This document shows positions 35,075 through 44,515 of a stretch of 64,000 nt of DNA, one piece after another. The notes under the pieces are model-generated. The model was not told where the DNA came from, made no database searches, and was given only the letters and a program-made list of their open reading frames with translations. Position 1 is the first letter of the stretch. Every line of letters starts with the position of its first letter. Both the position numbers and the translations under genes were made by a program. The DNA lies in the NCBI GenBank assembly GCA_964035015.1, contig OZ035997.1, positions 69,875,632 to 69,939,631 on the forward strand, in the 5' to 3' direction. The stretch comes from Corallium rubrum (Eukaryota; Cnidaria; Anthozoa; Scleralcyonacea; Coralliidae).

Positions 35075-35140
35075 GTACTTGGTTACCATCTTTGCCAGCG
35101 CTTCCTTCGCAAAGCTTTGGTTCTGATGGTGTCTTGGTAC
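35075..35140. ncRNA. Hairpin 9 (weak)
   Basis: Arms about 35075-35103 and 35108-35140; GTAC/GTAC and ACCATC/GATGGT pair, with several mismatches between. Confidence 0.4.
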
Positions 35141-35206
35141 TCCGTCATTTCCAGCGCTTTATGGAGGAAGATAATTACAATGAAAAGAACAAAGGAGAGA
35201 CAAAAA

Positions 35207-35275
35207 AAAAAAAGCTTTGAAATAAGGCTGCTTCAGTACAAATTCTCGAGCAGACTTTTTTTCAAAGCTTTTTTT
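35207..35275. ncRNA. Hairpin 10
   Basis: Arms 35207-35232 and 35249-35275; AAAGCTTTGAAA pairs with TTTCAAAGCTTT, one mismatch and one bulge further in. Confidence 0.65.
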
Positions 35276-35337
35276 TCGTCTGTTGGTTTTATGGAGGAAG
35301 ATTACAATAATGATGAAAAGAAAACAAATTGCGAGGG

Positions 35338-35383
35338 TAGAGAAGGAACGATGTATCGATAGCGATACTCCGTTCCTTCTCTA
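35338..35383. ncRNA. Hairpin 11 (near perfect)
   Basis: Arms 35338-35358 and 35363-35383, 21 nt each around a 4-nt loop; only a 2-nt internal mismatch. Confidence 0.7.
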
Positions 35384-35480
35384 GTCTCACGATCATGTTT
35401 TTTTCAAAGCTTTTCGTCTGTTGGTTTTATGGAGGAAGATTACATGATGAAAGAAATCACAAGGAGAAAACAATGTGGTA

Positions 35481-35536
35481 AAAACCTTTGGAAAAGTCTG
35501 CCCTGAATATCTCTGGCAGCCTTCTTGAAAGGTTTT
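35481..35536. ncRNA. Hairpin 12
   Basis: Arms 35481-35502 and 35515-35536, 22 nt each with a 12-nt loop, the classic size for a microRNA precursor. Confidence 0.7.
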
Positions 35537-35601
35537 CGCCTGTTGTATTCGTTTATGGAGGATTACAAAAGAAATAAAGAAAGAAAAGACGAGAATGTTG
35601 G

Positions 35602-35671
35602 TCTTGAACACGTGATGATAAAAGAAAGTCTTGTCTAGCTGGTCTCTCTTCTTTCATCATGTTGCTAAAGA
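35602..35671. ncRNA. Hairpin 13
   Basis: Arms 35602-35630 and 35641-35671; GTGATGATAAAAG faces CTTTCATCAT with isolated mismatches. Confidence 0.6.
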
Positions 35672-35710
35672 CGAAAAAAGAAATTTACAAGAACAGGAAG
35701 ATGATTATTT

Positions 35711-35779
35711 AAATGACTCTTTGGCAAAGAACTTGTCTATCATTTAATAGATCGACCTTTCTTTTCCAAAGCTTTATTT
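35711..35779. ncRNA. Hairpin 14
   Basis: Arms 35711-35740 and 35747-35779; TCTTTGG pairs with CCAAAG and GTCTAT with ATAGAT, small bulges between. Confidence 0.55.
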
Positions 35780-35853
35780 ATTTATTTATTTAACATTACT
35801 CATTAGCATGGAGGAAGAAGATTACAATAATGATGAAAAGAAACAATATTTTA

Positions 35854-35903
35854 GATAAAGCTTTAAAAAATACTGATACCCATTATTTTTTTAAAACTTT
35901 ATC
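35854..35903. ncRNA. Hairpin 15 (AAGCTTTA subfamily)
   Basis: Arms 35854-35875 and 35881-35903; GATAAAGCTTTAAAAAA faces TTTTTTAAAACTTTATC. Confidence 0.55.
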
Positions 35904-35963
35904 CCAAATATCGGAAAAAAGACACATCGCTGCAGACGACGAAGAAGAAGAAGAAAAGGCTTG

Positions 35964-36036
35964 CTATTGAAACACTATGATAAAAGAAGACTTGTAAAAC
36001 TAGCTAGTCTTCTTCTTTATAATAGTCTTTCAATAG
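35964..36036. ncRNA. Hairpin 16
   Basis: Arms 35964-35994 and 36004-36036; CTATTGAAA/TTTCAATAG, ACTAT/ATAGT and AGAAGACT/AGTCTTCT pair in order. Confidence 0.65.
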
Positions 36037-36152
36037 TATTTTCAAACACAAAAGATATTCTTCAGGTGGTGATAAAGAAGAAGAAAAACAAGATGTCCTT
36101 TTAGCAAACAACCACAATGATATCACGCGATATTATCAATAATGTATTTTAG

Positions 36153-36211
36153 ATGAAGCTTTACCAAAAACGGTAAGTATTTACTGCTATCCGTCTTTGC
36201 TAAAACTTCAT
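36153..36211. ncRNA. Hairpin 17 (AAGCTTTA subfamily)
   Basis: Arms 36153-36180 and 36184-36211, 28 nt each; flanks (from 36141 to 36222) extend the pairing weakly. Confidence 0.65.
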
Positions 36212-36263
36212 TTACATATATTATTCACATATCATGTTGCTAAAGACGTATAAAAACGAAGAC

Positions 36264-36342
36264 AAAGCTTTTCTCTTGGTGACCCAACGCGCAAAAAAAA
36301 ATCACAATTTCTGTGCTCTGGGTCTCCTCAAGAAAAAACTTT
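36264..36342. ncRNA. Hairpin 18
   Basis: Arms 36264-36293 and 36313-36342 with a 19-nt loop; TCTTG/CAAGA and GACCCA/TGGGTC are the strongest blocks. Confidence 0.6.
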
Positions 36343-36447
36343 AAAACTGATGTGAAGAAGTCAAAGAAAGAAAGAAAAGAAAAGAAAGAAAGACTGTTGG
36401 ATCCCCAGATGTAAAAATTACAATAATGATAAAAGAAGATATTATAG

Positions 36448-36508
36448 ATAAAGCTTTAGAATAAGATGATTGTCATTTACTGATAATCGTCTTTTTGTAG
36501 AGCTTCAT
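36448..36508. ncRNA. Hairpin 19 (AAGCTTTA subfamily)
   Basis: Arms 36451-36471 and 36485-36505, 21 nt each; loop shares TCATTTACTGAT with hairpin 4. Confidence 0.65.
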
Positions 36509-36582
36509 TTACATATCAGTCATCAAAAGAAACCAAAAAAAAAAAAAAACGATTTTTTTAAAAATGGATAAAAAGATGTTTT

Positions 36583-36633
36583 AAATAAAGCTTTAGAATT
36601 ACTAATTCCCTCTTTTTTTCTACATCTTCATTT
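36583..36633. ncRNA. Hairpin 20 (decayed)
   Basis: Short arms 36583-36598 and 36618-36633 of the same subfamily; the upper stem does not pair. Confidence 0.35.
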
Positions 36634-36639
36634 ACATTT

Positions 36640-37172
36640 CGATAAAAAAATATTACTAAATAATCACGCGACTAAGATTTCACAATCACTTCAACCTGGC
36701 TAGCGAGAGCGATACATCCGGTGTAGTGCTACTACTGCTGCTGCTGAGAAGAAACATATCGCTTAGCAAAACAGCACCAACATTTGCGATATTCATATAT
36801 TATAAATGTTGCATGTGTCGGTGTTTGTATTGTTATGATAATAAACCAACACACCCAGCAAACTGCACACAACACACGCACGCAGAACAATAAACCACAA
36901 GAAACACACACACCATACAACGCACACCTCATCGCCCCCGCACCACCCCACAACACCCACCCCAAAAAACACACACACAACCCTCCTAAAAAATAATATG
37001 CTAATGAGATGAGCCAACACCCACTCTCGAACACCCCCCGGCCAAAATTATGCTAATTTCATACATGCTCGACGCTCATTGGCTAATGGAAAAAATAACG
37101 CAATCTGATTGGTTAAAAACTAGTGCCAGGCCCCAACACATTAAAAAAAATGTATATTGTTCCATGACTACT
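36640..37172 (-). repeat. Right terminal inverted repeat
   Basis: Reverse complement of the left repeat: block 1 at 36866-37172 and block 2 at about 36640-36730. The outermost bases (minus strand) are AGTAGTCATGG. Shorter than the left copy through indels in the middle. It abuts the hairpin array. Confidence 0.88.
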
Positions 37173-37177
37173 TTTGT
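37173..37177. repeat. Target-site duplication TTTGT, right copy
   Basis: Directly follows the right Polinton terminus and matches 4876-4880. Confidence 0.7.
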
Positions 37178-37640
37178 CTAAGATAATCTTAGCAGCCTTA
37201 TTCTGTAGTACTTGTAAATTTTTCATAAGTATGACATTTTTGTCACCCCATACAACATCTGCATAAACAAATAGTGGCAGAACTAAGCCGTTATAAAATA
37301 AGAGGCGCGCTTTATAAGGTAGTAAATGCTTAATTCTTCTTAAAAGACCTAACCTTTGATTAATTTTAGATGATAAATAATATATATGATATGACCATGT
37401 ATTTAAAGTTATTCACACTAGTAATTTCATAATCTAATCAAAAATAGATACTGATAACGACCTAATATCTCAAGCTTACAGTTACTACCTATAAGCATAT
37501 ATTTGGGTTTTTCTAAGTTTAAAGTCAGCTTGTTCTCATTTAGCCATTTAGCTACAGTTAAAAGATCTTCGTTTAATTCTTTTTCGAGATCTTGAAGTTT
37601 TGTGTTATAACAATATAGTACCGCATCATCATTGTAAAAT
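37173..37640 (-). pseudogene. LINE reverse transcriptase, upstream half
   Basis: The minus strand reads DDAVLYCYNTKLQDLEKELNEDL, then KWLNENKLTLNLEKPKYMLIG, and near the Polinton border KARLLFYNGLVLPLFVYADVVWG, LQNKAAKIILDK. These are the YxDD region (here DD) and the following thumb segment of a Jockey/CR1-type RT. A frame break lies near 37400-37440. It continues across the Polinton into 4546-4880. The 5' part of the LINE is missing upstream of about 37640. Confidence 0.75.
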
Positions 37641-37693
37641 TATTATTATCCAATCATTTTCTATATACCTTCCCATTAATCTGCGGTACTCCT

Positions 37694-38005
37694 TCAATGC
37701 CTCCATAGCCTGGGATGAATGTTCTGACACAGTTCCGACTTGTGGGTGGCAAAGTGGATTTTTACGGAAGACGCATTGAATCTAGTTAGCCAAAACTTTT
37801 CCTTCTCTGCCCTTGGCTTCTTGAAGCATATTAAACATATGGCCATTGACGTGCGCCCATGACCATCATTTTTTGACCTTTTTGCTTGAGGAGCGGTAGA
37901 ATCATGGGTAGTTGAACCACTTCGTCGTTTGAAAAAGTCAGCAAATGCTATAAAAAACATTGCCAGTGTTAAGAAAAAAGTTATCTTAAATATTATTCGT
38001 TTCAT
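37694..38005 (-). pseudogene. BED-type zinc-finger-like fragment
   Basis: Minus-strand translation includes AICLICFKKPRAEKEKFWLTRFNASSVKIHFATHKSE, described here by its parts: CxxC (CLIC), a WLTRFNASSVK core, and H...H (HFATH). This is the spacing of BED-type fingers found in hAT transposases and derived proteins. The frame after RLWRH is shifted. A second fragment at 38091-38294 (CSVCVAKSS) may belong to it. No complete gene. Confidence 0.4.
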
Positions 38006-38299
38006 TTTTTACAAGTTTGTGGGTTGACTATAGATTCCACAACTTGAAAATTAATTAATACTGCAATATAATTTTATATGAAAAAATATATCATTTGTAT
38101 AAGCTAAGTATCTGACATTTTCCACCAATCGTCTTTTTCTTTGGAATAACTTCCACCGGCACCCCCACTATATCATCCGTTGGCTGAGCCTGAATTGATT
38201 CTGACGGCACAGATGATTTCGCTACACAAACGGAACACATGACTGAGGTGCCATATCCTTCTTCCACGCTAGATTCGCCACATCGTAGGATCACATGGC

Positions 38300-39460
38300 A
38301 TGGTTTCTTGCACGATTTGCACCAATGAGACCCACATTACATATTGCATGCAACACAAACACGAACACACCGTTAAATATACAATGGCATAGTTTATTAT
38401 ATATATCAGGTGATTTGCAGCTTGGTAAATTAAAAAAATTGCTATTCAAGCTTTCGGAAACTCAGAAAAATGGGGTGTTTGTACTCCGAGTAATGAGTAA
38501 AATAAGATCAGTTGATTTTATACTGATATTCATGCGTCTCATATCGGTTATTGGGCTGGGTAATCATTTACATACAGTAGTTCCGTATTGAGAGTGGGGG
38601 GCACTTCTAGTTGCCGGTTAGATGCTCTTGTCACTCTACAGTCTATAGTCTACAGTCTACACTGAGCTACAAAGGCTCACCTGGCGAGCGAATAATTTTT
38701 TTGTGGGTTCGCGGAGGGCAGCCGGCGGCCGCTATTACTGGCAACGAGCCCGCGCTGCTCCTCGCAAGGAATAACGTCTGCGTCTCGAGTGCAAAAATTC
38801 CATACAGATGACGTATCAATGCCCAGAATCTGCGCATCGCTTCTGATTGGTTACTCTCCGAATAATTAATTACGGCTCGACTCAAATGGTCACACCAAGA
38901 CCAAAATACATGGTCTTTCTGTCTTAAATCACAACGCGAAAGCCTAATGTTTGTCAACAAAGAAAACTCGATAGCTATTCTATTCACAACGAGTTAGTTC
39001 GATTTGTGATAAATTGCACAATTTCTTATCGAAATCAAATGAGTCTTGCCTGCTTGCTGTTTAATCTTTAAATAGCCGTAACGTAGCAACGTGATCCTAA
39101 AATAGATTTCTCACGCTTGAGAAACAACGTTGCCACGTTTCAGTTTTTTATATCCTTGTTATTGTTATTATTCTTATTAAAGTTCTGCATATTTATGGAA
39201 TCAGATTGCGGTGTTTGCTAAAAAATTCAATAAGCGTCTTGGCTGGCATGCATACGCATAGTTTATATTTGTTCTTGTGAGAGTCTTTCAGTATTTCTTA
39301 CCTTCAGAACTGGACATGATAGAAAATCTAAAGTGCGGTAGTGCACTACAGCACTAGTTTGTAGCAAGTAATGCAGTATAAACGATTTATAGTTGAAGAG
39401 AAAAGAAATTATATCAATATTATTTCTTTATATACTTTTGCAATTTGTTATAAAAACATT
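38300..39460. other. No gene recognised
   Basis: Only short open stretches without motifs on either strand. Some GC-richer sequence at 38690-38770. Confidence 0.4.
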
Positions 39461-39473
39461 TTATAATTTCTTA

Positions 39474-39680
39474 GCGTGTACTAAGGATTTTGGGTGAAGG
39501 AAAATTCGAGTGTAGAACATATACATTTTGAGACCAAACCGGGACCAGTTGCGAAAAATGCAACTACACAGGCCTTCTGGCAGGAATTGAACCCACGACC
39601 TTGCGATTCTAGTGCAATGCTCTGACCACTGAGCCACGGAGGGCGTTGCCGAGAGCTTGATCGCGAGTTCTGTATATATA
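39474..39680 (-). mobile_element. tRNA-derived SINE, copy 1
   Basis: Minus strand contains GGCTCAGTGGTCAGAGC (A-box region) and GGTTCAATTCC (B-box), in tRNA spacing, followed by a body present also in copy 2. RNA polymerase III promoter boxes are recognisable, but the acceptor stem is degenerate, so it is a SINE rather than a tRNA gene. Confidence 0.7.
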
Positions 39681-39750
39681 AGAAGGTGGTAATGCCAGGA
39701 GAGAATTGAGTATATTATAAGTAATATTGGGCATTTCACTCGATTACATA

Positions 39751-39955
39751 GCGTGTACTAAGGATTTTGGGTGAAGGAAAATTCGAGTGTAGAATATATA
39801 CATTTTGAGACCAAACCAGGACCAGTTGCGAAAAATGCAACTACACAGGCCTTCCGGCAGGAATTGAACCCACGACCTTGCGATTCTAGTGCAATGCTCT
39901 GACCACTGAGCCACGCAGGGCGTTGCCGAGAGCTTGATCGGGAGTTCTGTATATA
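39751..39955 (-). mobile_element. tRNA-derived SINE, copy 2
   Basis: Near-identical to copy 1 in the same orientation. It is flanked by an inverted repeat: ATAAGTAATATTGGGCATTT before (39717) and its complement after (to 39986). Confidence 0.7.
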
Positions 39956-40574
39956 TAATCGAGTGAAATGCCCAATATTACTTATAATTTCTTACCTGTT
40001 AATACTGTTATTGCAATTTGCGATGGATAACCGACCGTCCGACACCAACAGATTACAGAAAAACGAAATATAAACCACAGCGAATTAAACTTTCAAAACG
40101 ATCAATCAAAACGAGAGCGCAAGAGAGAACCTGGATAAAACCTTGAATGATCACCAAACAGACTAAAATAGATAGAAGCTAACACACTATCACAAAGAAT
40201 ACCCCGGCACCGCGCAATCAGATATCATATTTGTGACAGCCCATTGGTCGAACGCAAAATACGAAACCGCAGTTGCTGCAGCAGCATTTCCTGTCACCTT
40301 GTACGCCCACACCAAAAAAAATTGCGCCTGCAGAAAATTTTAACGACTACACCCACGCGCGCAATTTTTCTCGCGATTGTGCGTTCGCGCGGAATTTTTT
40401 GCGTGGCCGCTCCCAATTGAGCGGCCGCGCGGATTTTTTTTTGCAATTTTGCGGTCGCGGCCAATTTTCTTCATGATTTTCGCGGCTGCGGCCAATTTTC
40501 TTCACGATTTCGCGGCCGCATAAATTAGGTCTGAAAATCTCGCGACGGATATATCCGTTGCGAGGTACAAACTT

Positions 40575-40692
40575 TCCAGTCTGACTTGGGCTGTGATTTA
40601 AGTCCAAATTATTCGAACATTTGGCAGACAAAGCAAGAAAAGACTTACATAAAATTTTCGAAGAATTTGGACTTAAAATCACAGCCCAAGCA
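40575..40692. repeat. Inverted repeat at the start of the Penelope-like fragment
   Basis: CTTGGGCTGTGATTTAAGTC at 40584 faces GACTTAAAATCACAGCCCAA near 40670, the second copy being coding DNA of the Penelope-like RT. Confidence 0.6.
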
Positions 40693-41400
40693 AATATACA
40701 TGTAACAAACTTTCTAGATGCAACATTCGACTTAAAAAATGGAACATACAAACCCTATAGGAAGCCCAATGACGATCCGCTTTATGTTAACAAGCTCTCA
40801 AACCATCCACCTAGTATTTTAAAACAACTCCCAGCATCCATAATTAAGCGCATTTCACTCCTTTCATCAAACTGCACAACATTCCAGGAGTCTGCACCCA
40901 CATACCAAAATGCATTACACCACAGCAATTTTAACCAACAATTAGTATACACGCAAGCTAATGAGGAAACAAGCCAACCACATACGAAGCGACATAGGAA
41001 CATCATTTGGTTTAACCCACCATACAGCAGGAATATTGGAACACATAGGACGATGTTTCTTAAACTTAATTGACAAACATTTCCCACCACACAAGCTACA
41101 CAAGATTTTCAACAGAAACACAGTAAAAGTTAGTTATAGCTGCATGAACAACATTAAATCCACAATCACGAAACACAACTCATACATCCTTAGAAAAAAT
41201 GAAGGAAAAAACAATAGCACAAGTGGTTGCAACTGCAGAAATAAAGATCAGTGCCCACTCGGTGGGCGATGTTTGACGAACAACATCATATATAAAGCAA
41301 CTATTTCGACAAACAACACTAATGAAACTAAGCATTACATAGGCAAACAGTTTTAAGACAGCAAACAGTTTTAAGGAGCGATACAGAAACCACACCGAAT
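40621..41400 (+). pseudogene. Penelope-like element: RT C-terminus and GIY-YIG start
   Basis: The RT tail reads TNFLDATFDLKNGTYKPYRK, DPLYVNKLSNHPPSILKQLP and RNIIWFNPPYS, all characteristic of Penelope-like elements. A frame break near 41035 leads to a second frame with HIGRCFLNLIDKHFP, NRNTVKVSYSCM, the linker CNCRNKDQCPLGGRC and KHYIG, the start of a GIY-YIG nuclease. An 18-nt tandem duplication (GCAAACAGTTTTAAGACA) with a stop cuts the nuclease at 41354. The N-terminal RT is missing. Confidence 0.8.
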
Positions 41401-41430
41401 CTTTTCAAAACAAAAAAGGTAGGAATGCAG

Positions 41431-41511
41431 GAAGCGCACCATCAACCCACACACCCAGAAGCGCACCATCAACCCACACACCCAGAGGCGCACCTTCAAC
41501 CCACACACCCA
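41431..41511 (+). repeat. 27-bp tandem repeat, three copies
   Basis: Units of the form AGCGCACCATCAACCCACAC plus ACCCAG repeat three times after the Penelope remnant. Confidence 0.85.
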
Positions 41512-41699
41512 CTAGCATTGACGTAACCAACCCAACCAATTTAAGACAGCGCCGAATCGAAAATCTTCACCCGCCCAAAGATCGCCCAGCGTGAAACTGA
41601 CAGTAGCGACCATCAAGTTTTGAAGTAAGCCCACTAATTGTATTTTCACTCTATCTTTACGGTATTGAGCACTTTTCGACATTTCGCGAGCAAAACTTT

Positions 41700-41818
41700 G
41701 TTTGTTTGTTTGTTTGTTTGTTTGTTTGTTTGTTTGTTTGTTTGTTTGTTTGTTTGTTTGTTTGTTTGTTTGTTTGTTTGTTTGTTTGTTTGTTTGTTTG
41801 TTTGTTTGAATATGTTTG

Positions 41819-41904
<86 letters not shown>

Positions 41905-41948
41905 TTTCATATATATATATATATACTTTCATATATATATATATATAC

Positions 41949-41999
<51 letters not shown>

Positions 42000-42050
42000 A
42001 TATATATATATATATATATTTATTTATATATATCTATATATATATATATA
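41700..42050 (+). repeat. (TTTG)n followed by (TA)n microsatellites
   Basis: About 28 TTTG units to 41811, then TA runs broken by CTTTCA to about 42050. Long open frames here are repeat artefacts. Confidence 0.95.
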
Positions 42051-42113
42051 CGTTGGGTTTGCGACACGAAAGCCGTACAGTGCTCAATACAGTACTGTAG
42101 AGCGTTCATATAA

Positions 42114-42517
42114 GTGCTAAGACGGTTAAAAAAATTAAAAAACTGCTACTCGAGTTTCACGCTCAGCCTTTGCTGGCGATCATCAGACTAATAAAATACT
42201 AAAATGTGCATAATAAAATCATTTAGGCTTAAAATTTCATGCATAAAACTTGTTCTCATGACGGCATTTGGCAAACAGTTCTGATCTTTTGCTCTTGATT
42301 ATGCATTTTAAATGCTCAAAAGGGAACACTCTTGAACAAAAGATCAGAACTGTTTGCCAAATGCCATCATGAGAACAAGTTTTATGCATCTAATCTTAAG
42401 CCTAAATGATTTTATTATGCACATTTTAGTATTTTATTAGTCTGATGATCGCCAGCAAAGGCTGAGCGTGAAACTCGAGTAGCAGTTTTTTAATTTTTTT
42501 AACCGTCTTAGCACTAT
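42114..42517. mobile_element. Fold-back palindrome (about 400 bp) with hammerhead-like cores
   Basis: Arms of roughly 175 bp (42114-42290 and 42335-42517) are inverted copies, ending in GTGCTAAGACGGTTAAAAAA / its complement. Each arm holds CTGATGA...GCGTGAAACTCGAG, the strict-core order of a hammerhead ribozyme. It sits just after a Penelope-like remnant, a group known to carry hammerheads in its terminal repeats. Could be an inverted terminal-repeat relic or a fold-back MITE. Confidence 0.6.
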
Positions 42518-42592
42518 ATATATATATATATATATATATGAAAGTAACGGCTGATTCTTGATGCTTCTATAATTTTCCGAAAGTAGTGGGCC

Positions 42593-43481
42593 CTAAGTAG
42601 CGGCCCTCCAAAAATAGTCAAATTCCAAGAAACTATAACAGCGGTGCCTTTGAACGTAGCATGTTTTTATAAAACACCTATTTACCGTGTTGACCGCTCT
42701 CTCAAATCCATCGAGGCTGGCCATAATTTCCGGGGAGTTTGCCTTTTCCCAGTCTGGTCCTTCTTTGTAGGCTTTCACTGTGAGTCTTTATGCCTCCCCT
42801 CCTCTTCACTTGTTGAACATGACCAGGAGTTCATTGGCACAGCTCGCATTAACAAGGCAGCTCTCCGCATTAGATTGCTTGAGGCCTTCAGCACTTTCCA
42901 CCATTTTCCTACGAATGTGCCGACGCAGCTCCTCGATGTTGTTGGCGAGGGGCAACATTTCCAACATTTCCGCTGAGAGTATTGAGTGAATGGTGGGAGA
43001 TCCAATAGCGCCACTCGCTCACCAACAACTTTTCGAAGCTGTCGGCGTCTTGTATAAGATCATAATACCTTTTCTCCTACAAAGCTTGGCAACAAATAAT
43101 GTTTACACATTTTTTAAGAGAGTGACCAAACTTTAATGTGAGCGAAGGAATGTCCACCCGCTGTACACCATCTTCCACATAAAAGTGGCAGAGCGTTTTC
43201 ACCCCCTGGACAACTGCATCGAACTTGCCTGGCTTGATAAATTCTGACAATTCAGCTTTGGTATTGCACTGATCTTCTCTTAAAACTTTCAATAGGCGTG
43301 CGAGTTCGCTCAATTTTTTAGATATAAGTTGAGCGTTTTTAGAACCAAGTTTTTCTATCAAAATGGATCCAAACTCCTTGATTATGGCATCGTTTCTCAC
43401 AATGACAGTAATGTCGTCTTTCTTCACGGAAGCTATTATTTTATTTAACATAGTATTTTCGTCTTTCGTAAGTCGTGGCAT
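42593..43481 (-). pseudogene. Decayed gene of unknown family
   Basis: ATG 43481 opens MPRLTKDENTMLNKIIASVKK and reads to a TAG near 43078. The same frame then continues (RYYDLIQDADSFEKLLVSEW), and a shifted frame carries LANNIEELRRHIRRKMVE and later KAYKEGPDWEKANSPEIMASL. One gene of at least 250 codons with a stop and frame breaks is likely. I do not recognise it; it is probably transposon-related given the setting. Confidence 0.4.
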
Positions 43482-43739
43482 GATCCAATCACGTTCCCAG
43501 AGCCAAATATGCCCGGCCGTTTGGGCAACTCAAATGGCTCTGGGACAATCCATTTGAAATACAGGAAAAAGTGTGTATTTGGGGGCATGCACCGTTGGTA
43601 TTTTTGTACCCAGACCCACACAAACCTTCAGGACGGCCGTTCAATATTCTGCAAAATACATTGACATGTTGGCTGATTCTGGAATTTACTTTTAACAAAT
43701 AGCAGTAGAAACGTTGTAAGAATATAATCGTGGCTGGTT

Positions 43740-44400
43740 TGTGATGCGATAAAGTATTACTTGGTAGAAATTTATGGAAAAAAGACTGATAAATGGAAAA
43801 TAATGCACCAGGTGTGATAGTGATCGATGATCAGTTCACGAGATGAAACCCACTTTTAATTCTTGTTTATTCAAACTTATATGAACACGAGAATATCGTA
43901 TTATTGTTCTGAATATTATTCGAATATTCGTAGACAGCTACAAGGTAAATTACAACGAAATCTGGAATTTTAAAAACTTATTTCATGTATATAGTACTGC
44001 ATGTATATCTTTCAAATAAAAGGTGACCATGGTGGTATGTTTGTCATTTGTTGATTTGCAACATTTGATTTGTTACATGTTTTAATCCACTTGTTTGTGT
44101 GTAATCGAAATAATCGACACTGTAGCTTTCTGAGGTTTAATAATTTATTAATTCATATTACATCTGTTTATACCGATCTATGTGATTGAAGATTCAAGTA
44201 CTAGTGGCTGAACCTCACTATGAACCAGCCATATTTGTATGGCCTGTTATTGCCCATTTGAGTATGGCGAAAAAATTCTATGCATAAAAAAATAACAGAG
44301 TGAGAGGTTCTTCCTTTACTTATTTTTAAACATTAACTTTAAAGTACTTAACACCAAAGATGTGAGGGGCAGGTGGCACATGCTCACATTTAGCTAATAT
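43740..44400. other. No gene recognised
   Basis: AT-rich sequence without convincing coding or repeats. Confidence 0.4.
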
Positions 44401-44419
44401 ATGATTTATAATTAACAAT

Positions 44420-44515
44420 TAGACAACGAACCCAAGTTTTCCATGAGCGAATAGTCAACGAGGCAAAGCCAAGTTCACTATCGCTCATAGAAAACAAGGG
44501 CGAGTTGTCTAATTG
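44420..44515. repeat. Short inverted repeat (MITE-like end)
   Basis: TTAGACAAC...AAGTTTTCCATGAGCGA faces TCGCTCATAGAAAACAAG...GTTGTCTAA. A hairpin of about 40-nt arms; possible MITE remnant. Confidence 0.5.

Larger units (their letters stand above)
33862..36633. ncRNA. Array of about 20 imperfect hairpins (candidate viral microRNA-precursor cluster)
   Basis: Twenty inverted repeats with arms of 16-35 nt and loops of roughly 4-20 nt follow one another at about 140-nt spacing, with only one small gene (34220-34423) among them. Arms match at roughly 70-95 percent with mismatches and small bulges, as in microRNA precursors. Different hairpins have different arm sequences, but some form a subfamily sharing AAAGCTTTA on the 5' side and CTTCATTT on the 3' side. 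Linkers share GGAGGAAGATTACA and AATGATGAAAAG. Strand is not decided: G-U wobble-compatible differences favour plus in some hairpins and minus in others. The array ends at the right terminal inverted repeat. Confidence 0.7.
4881..37172. mobile_element. Polinton/Maverick (polintovirus-like) element, 32,292 bp
   Basis: Both ends start 5'-AGTAGTCATGG, in keeping with the 5'-AG terminus of Polintons, and carry long terminal inverted repeats. Inside lie protein-primed DNA polymerase B, an rve integrase, an A32-type ATPase, an adenain-like protease, and major and minor capsid candidates, the hallmark set of this group. At 32 kb it is longer than many Polintons (commonly 15-25 kb) because both arms hold accessory genes and the right arm holds a hairpin array. 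It interrupts a LINE. Confidence 0.93.

Noticed and set aside
34523..35362. Open frames of 67-109 codons within the hairpin array
   Set aside because: They run through hairpin arms and Lys/Phe-rich linkers, lack motifs, and are best explained as chance frames in palindromic AT-rich DNA.
33862..36633. CRISPR array
   Set aside because: Alternating constant and variable parts recall CRISPR, but spacing is irregular, the variable parts are themselves hairpins, no cas genes exist, and the setting is a eukaryotic element.
33862..36633. Deciding the transcribed strand from G-U wobble bias
   Set aside because: Hairpins 5 and 19 favour plus, hairpin 6 and parts of 4 and 17 favour minus; the evidence is split.
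39540..39660. Independent Polinton-encoded tRNA
   Set aside because: It lies outside the element and is a SINE head with a degenerate acceptor stem.
41512..42120. Open frames over the TTTG and TA repeats
   Set aside because: Microsatellite translations without sequence complexity.
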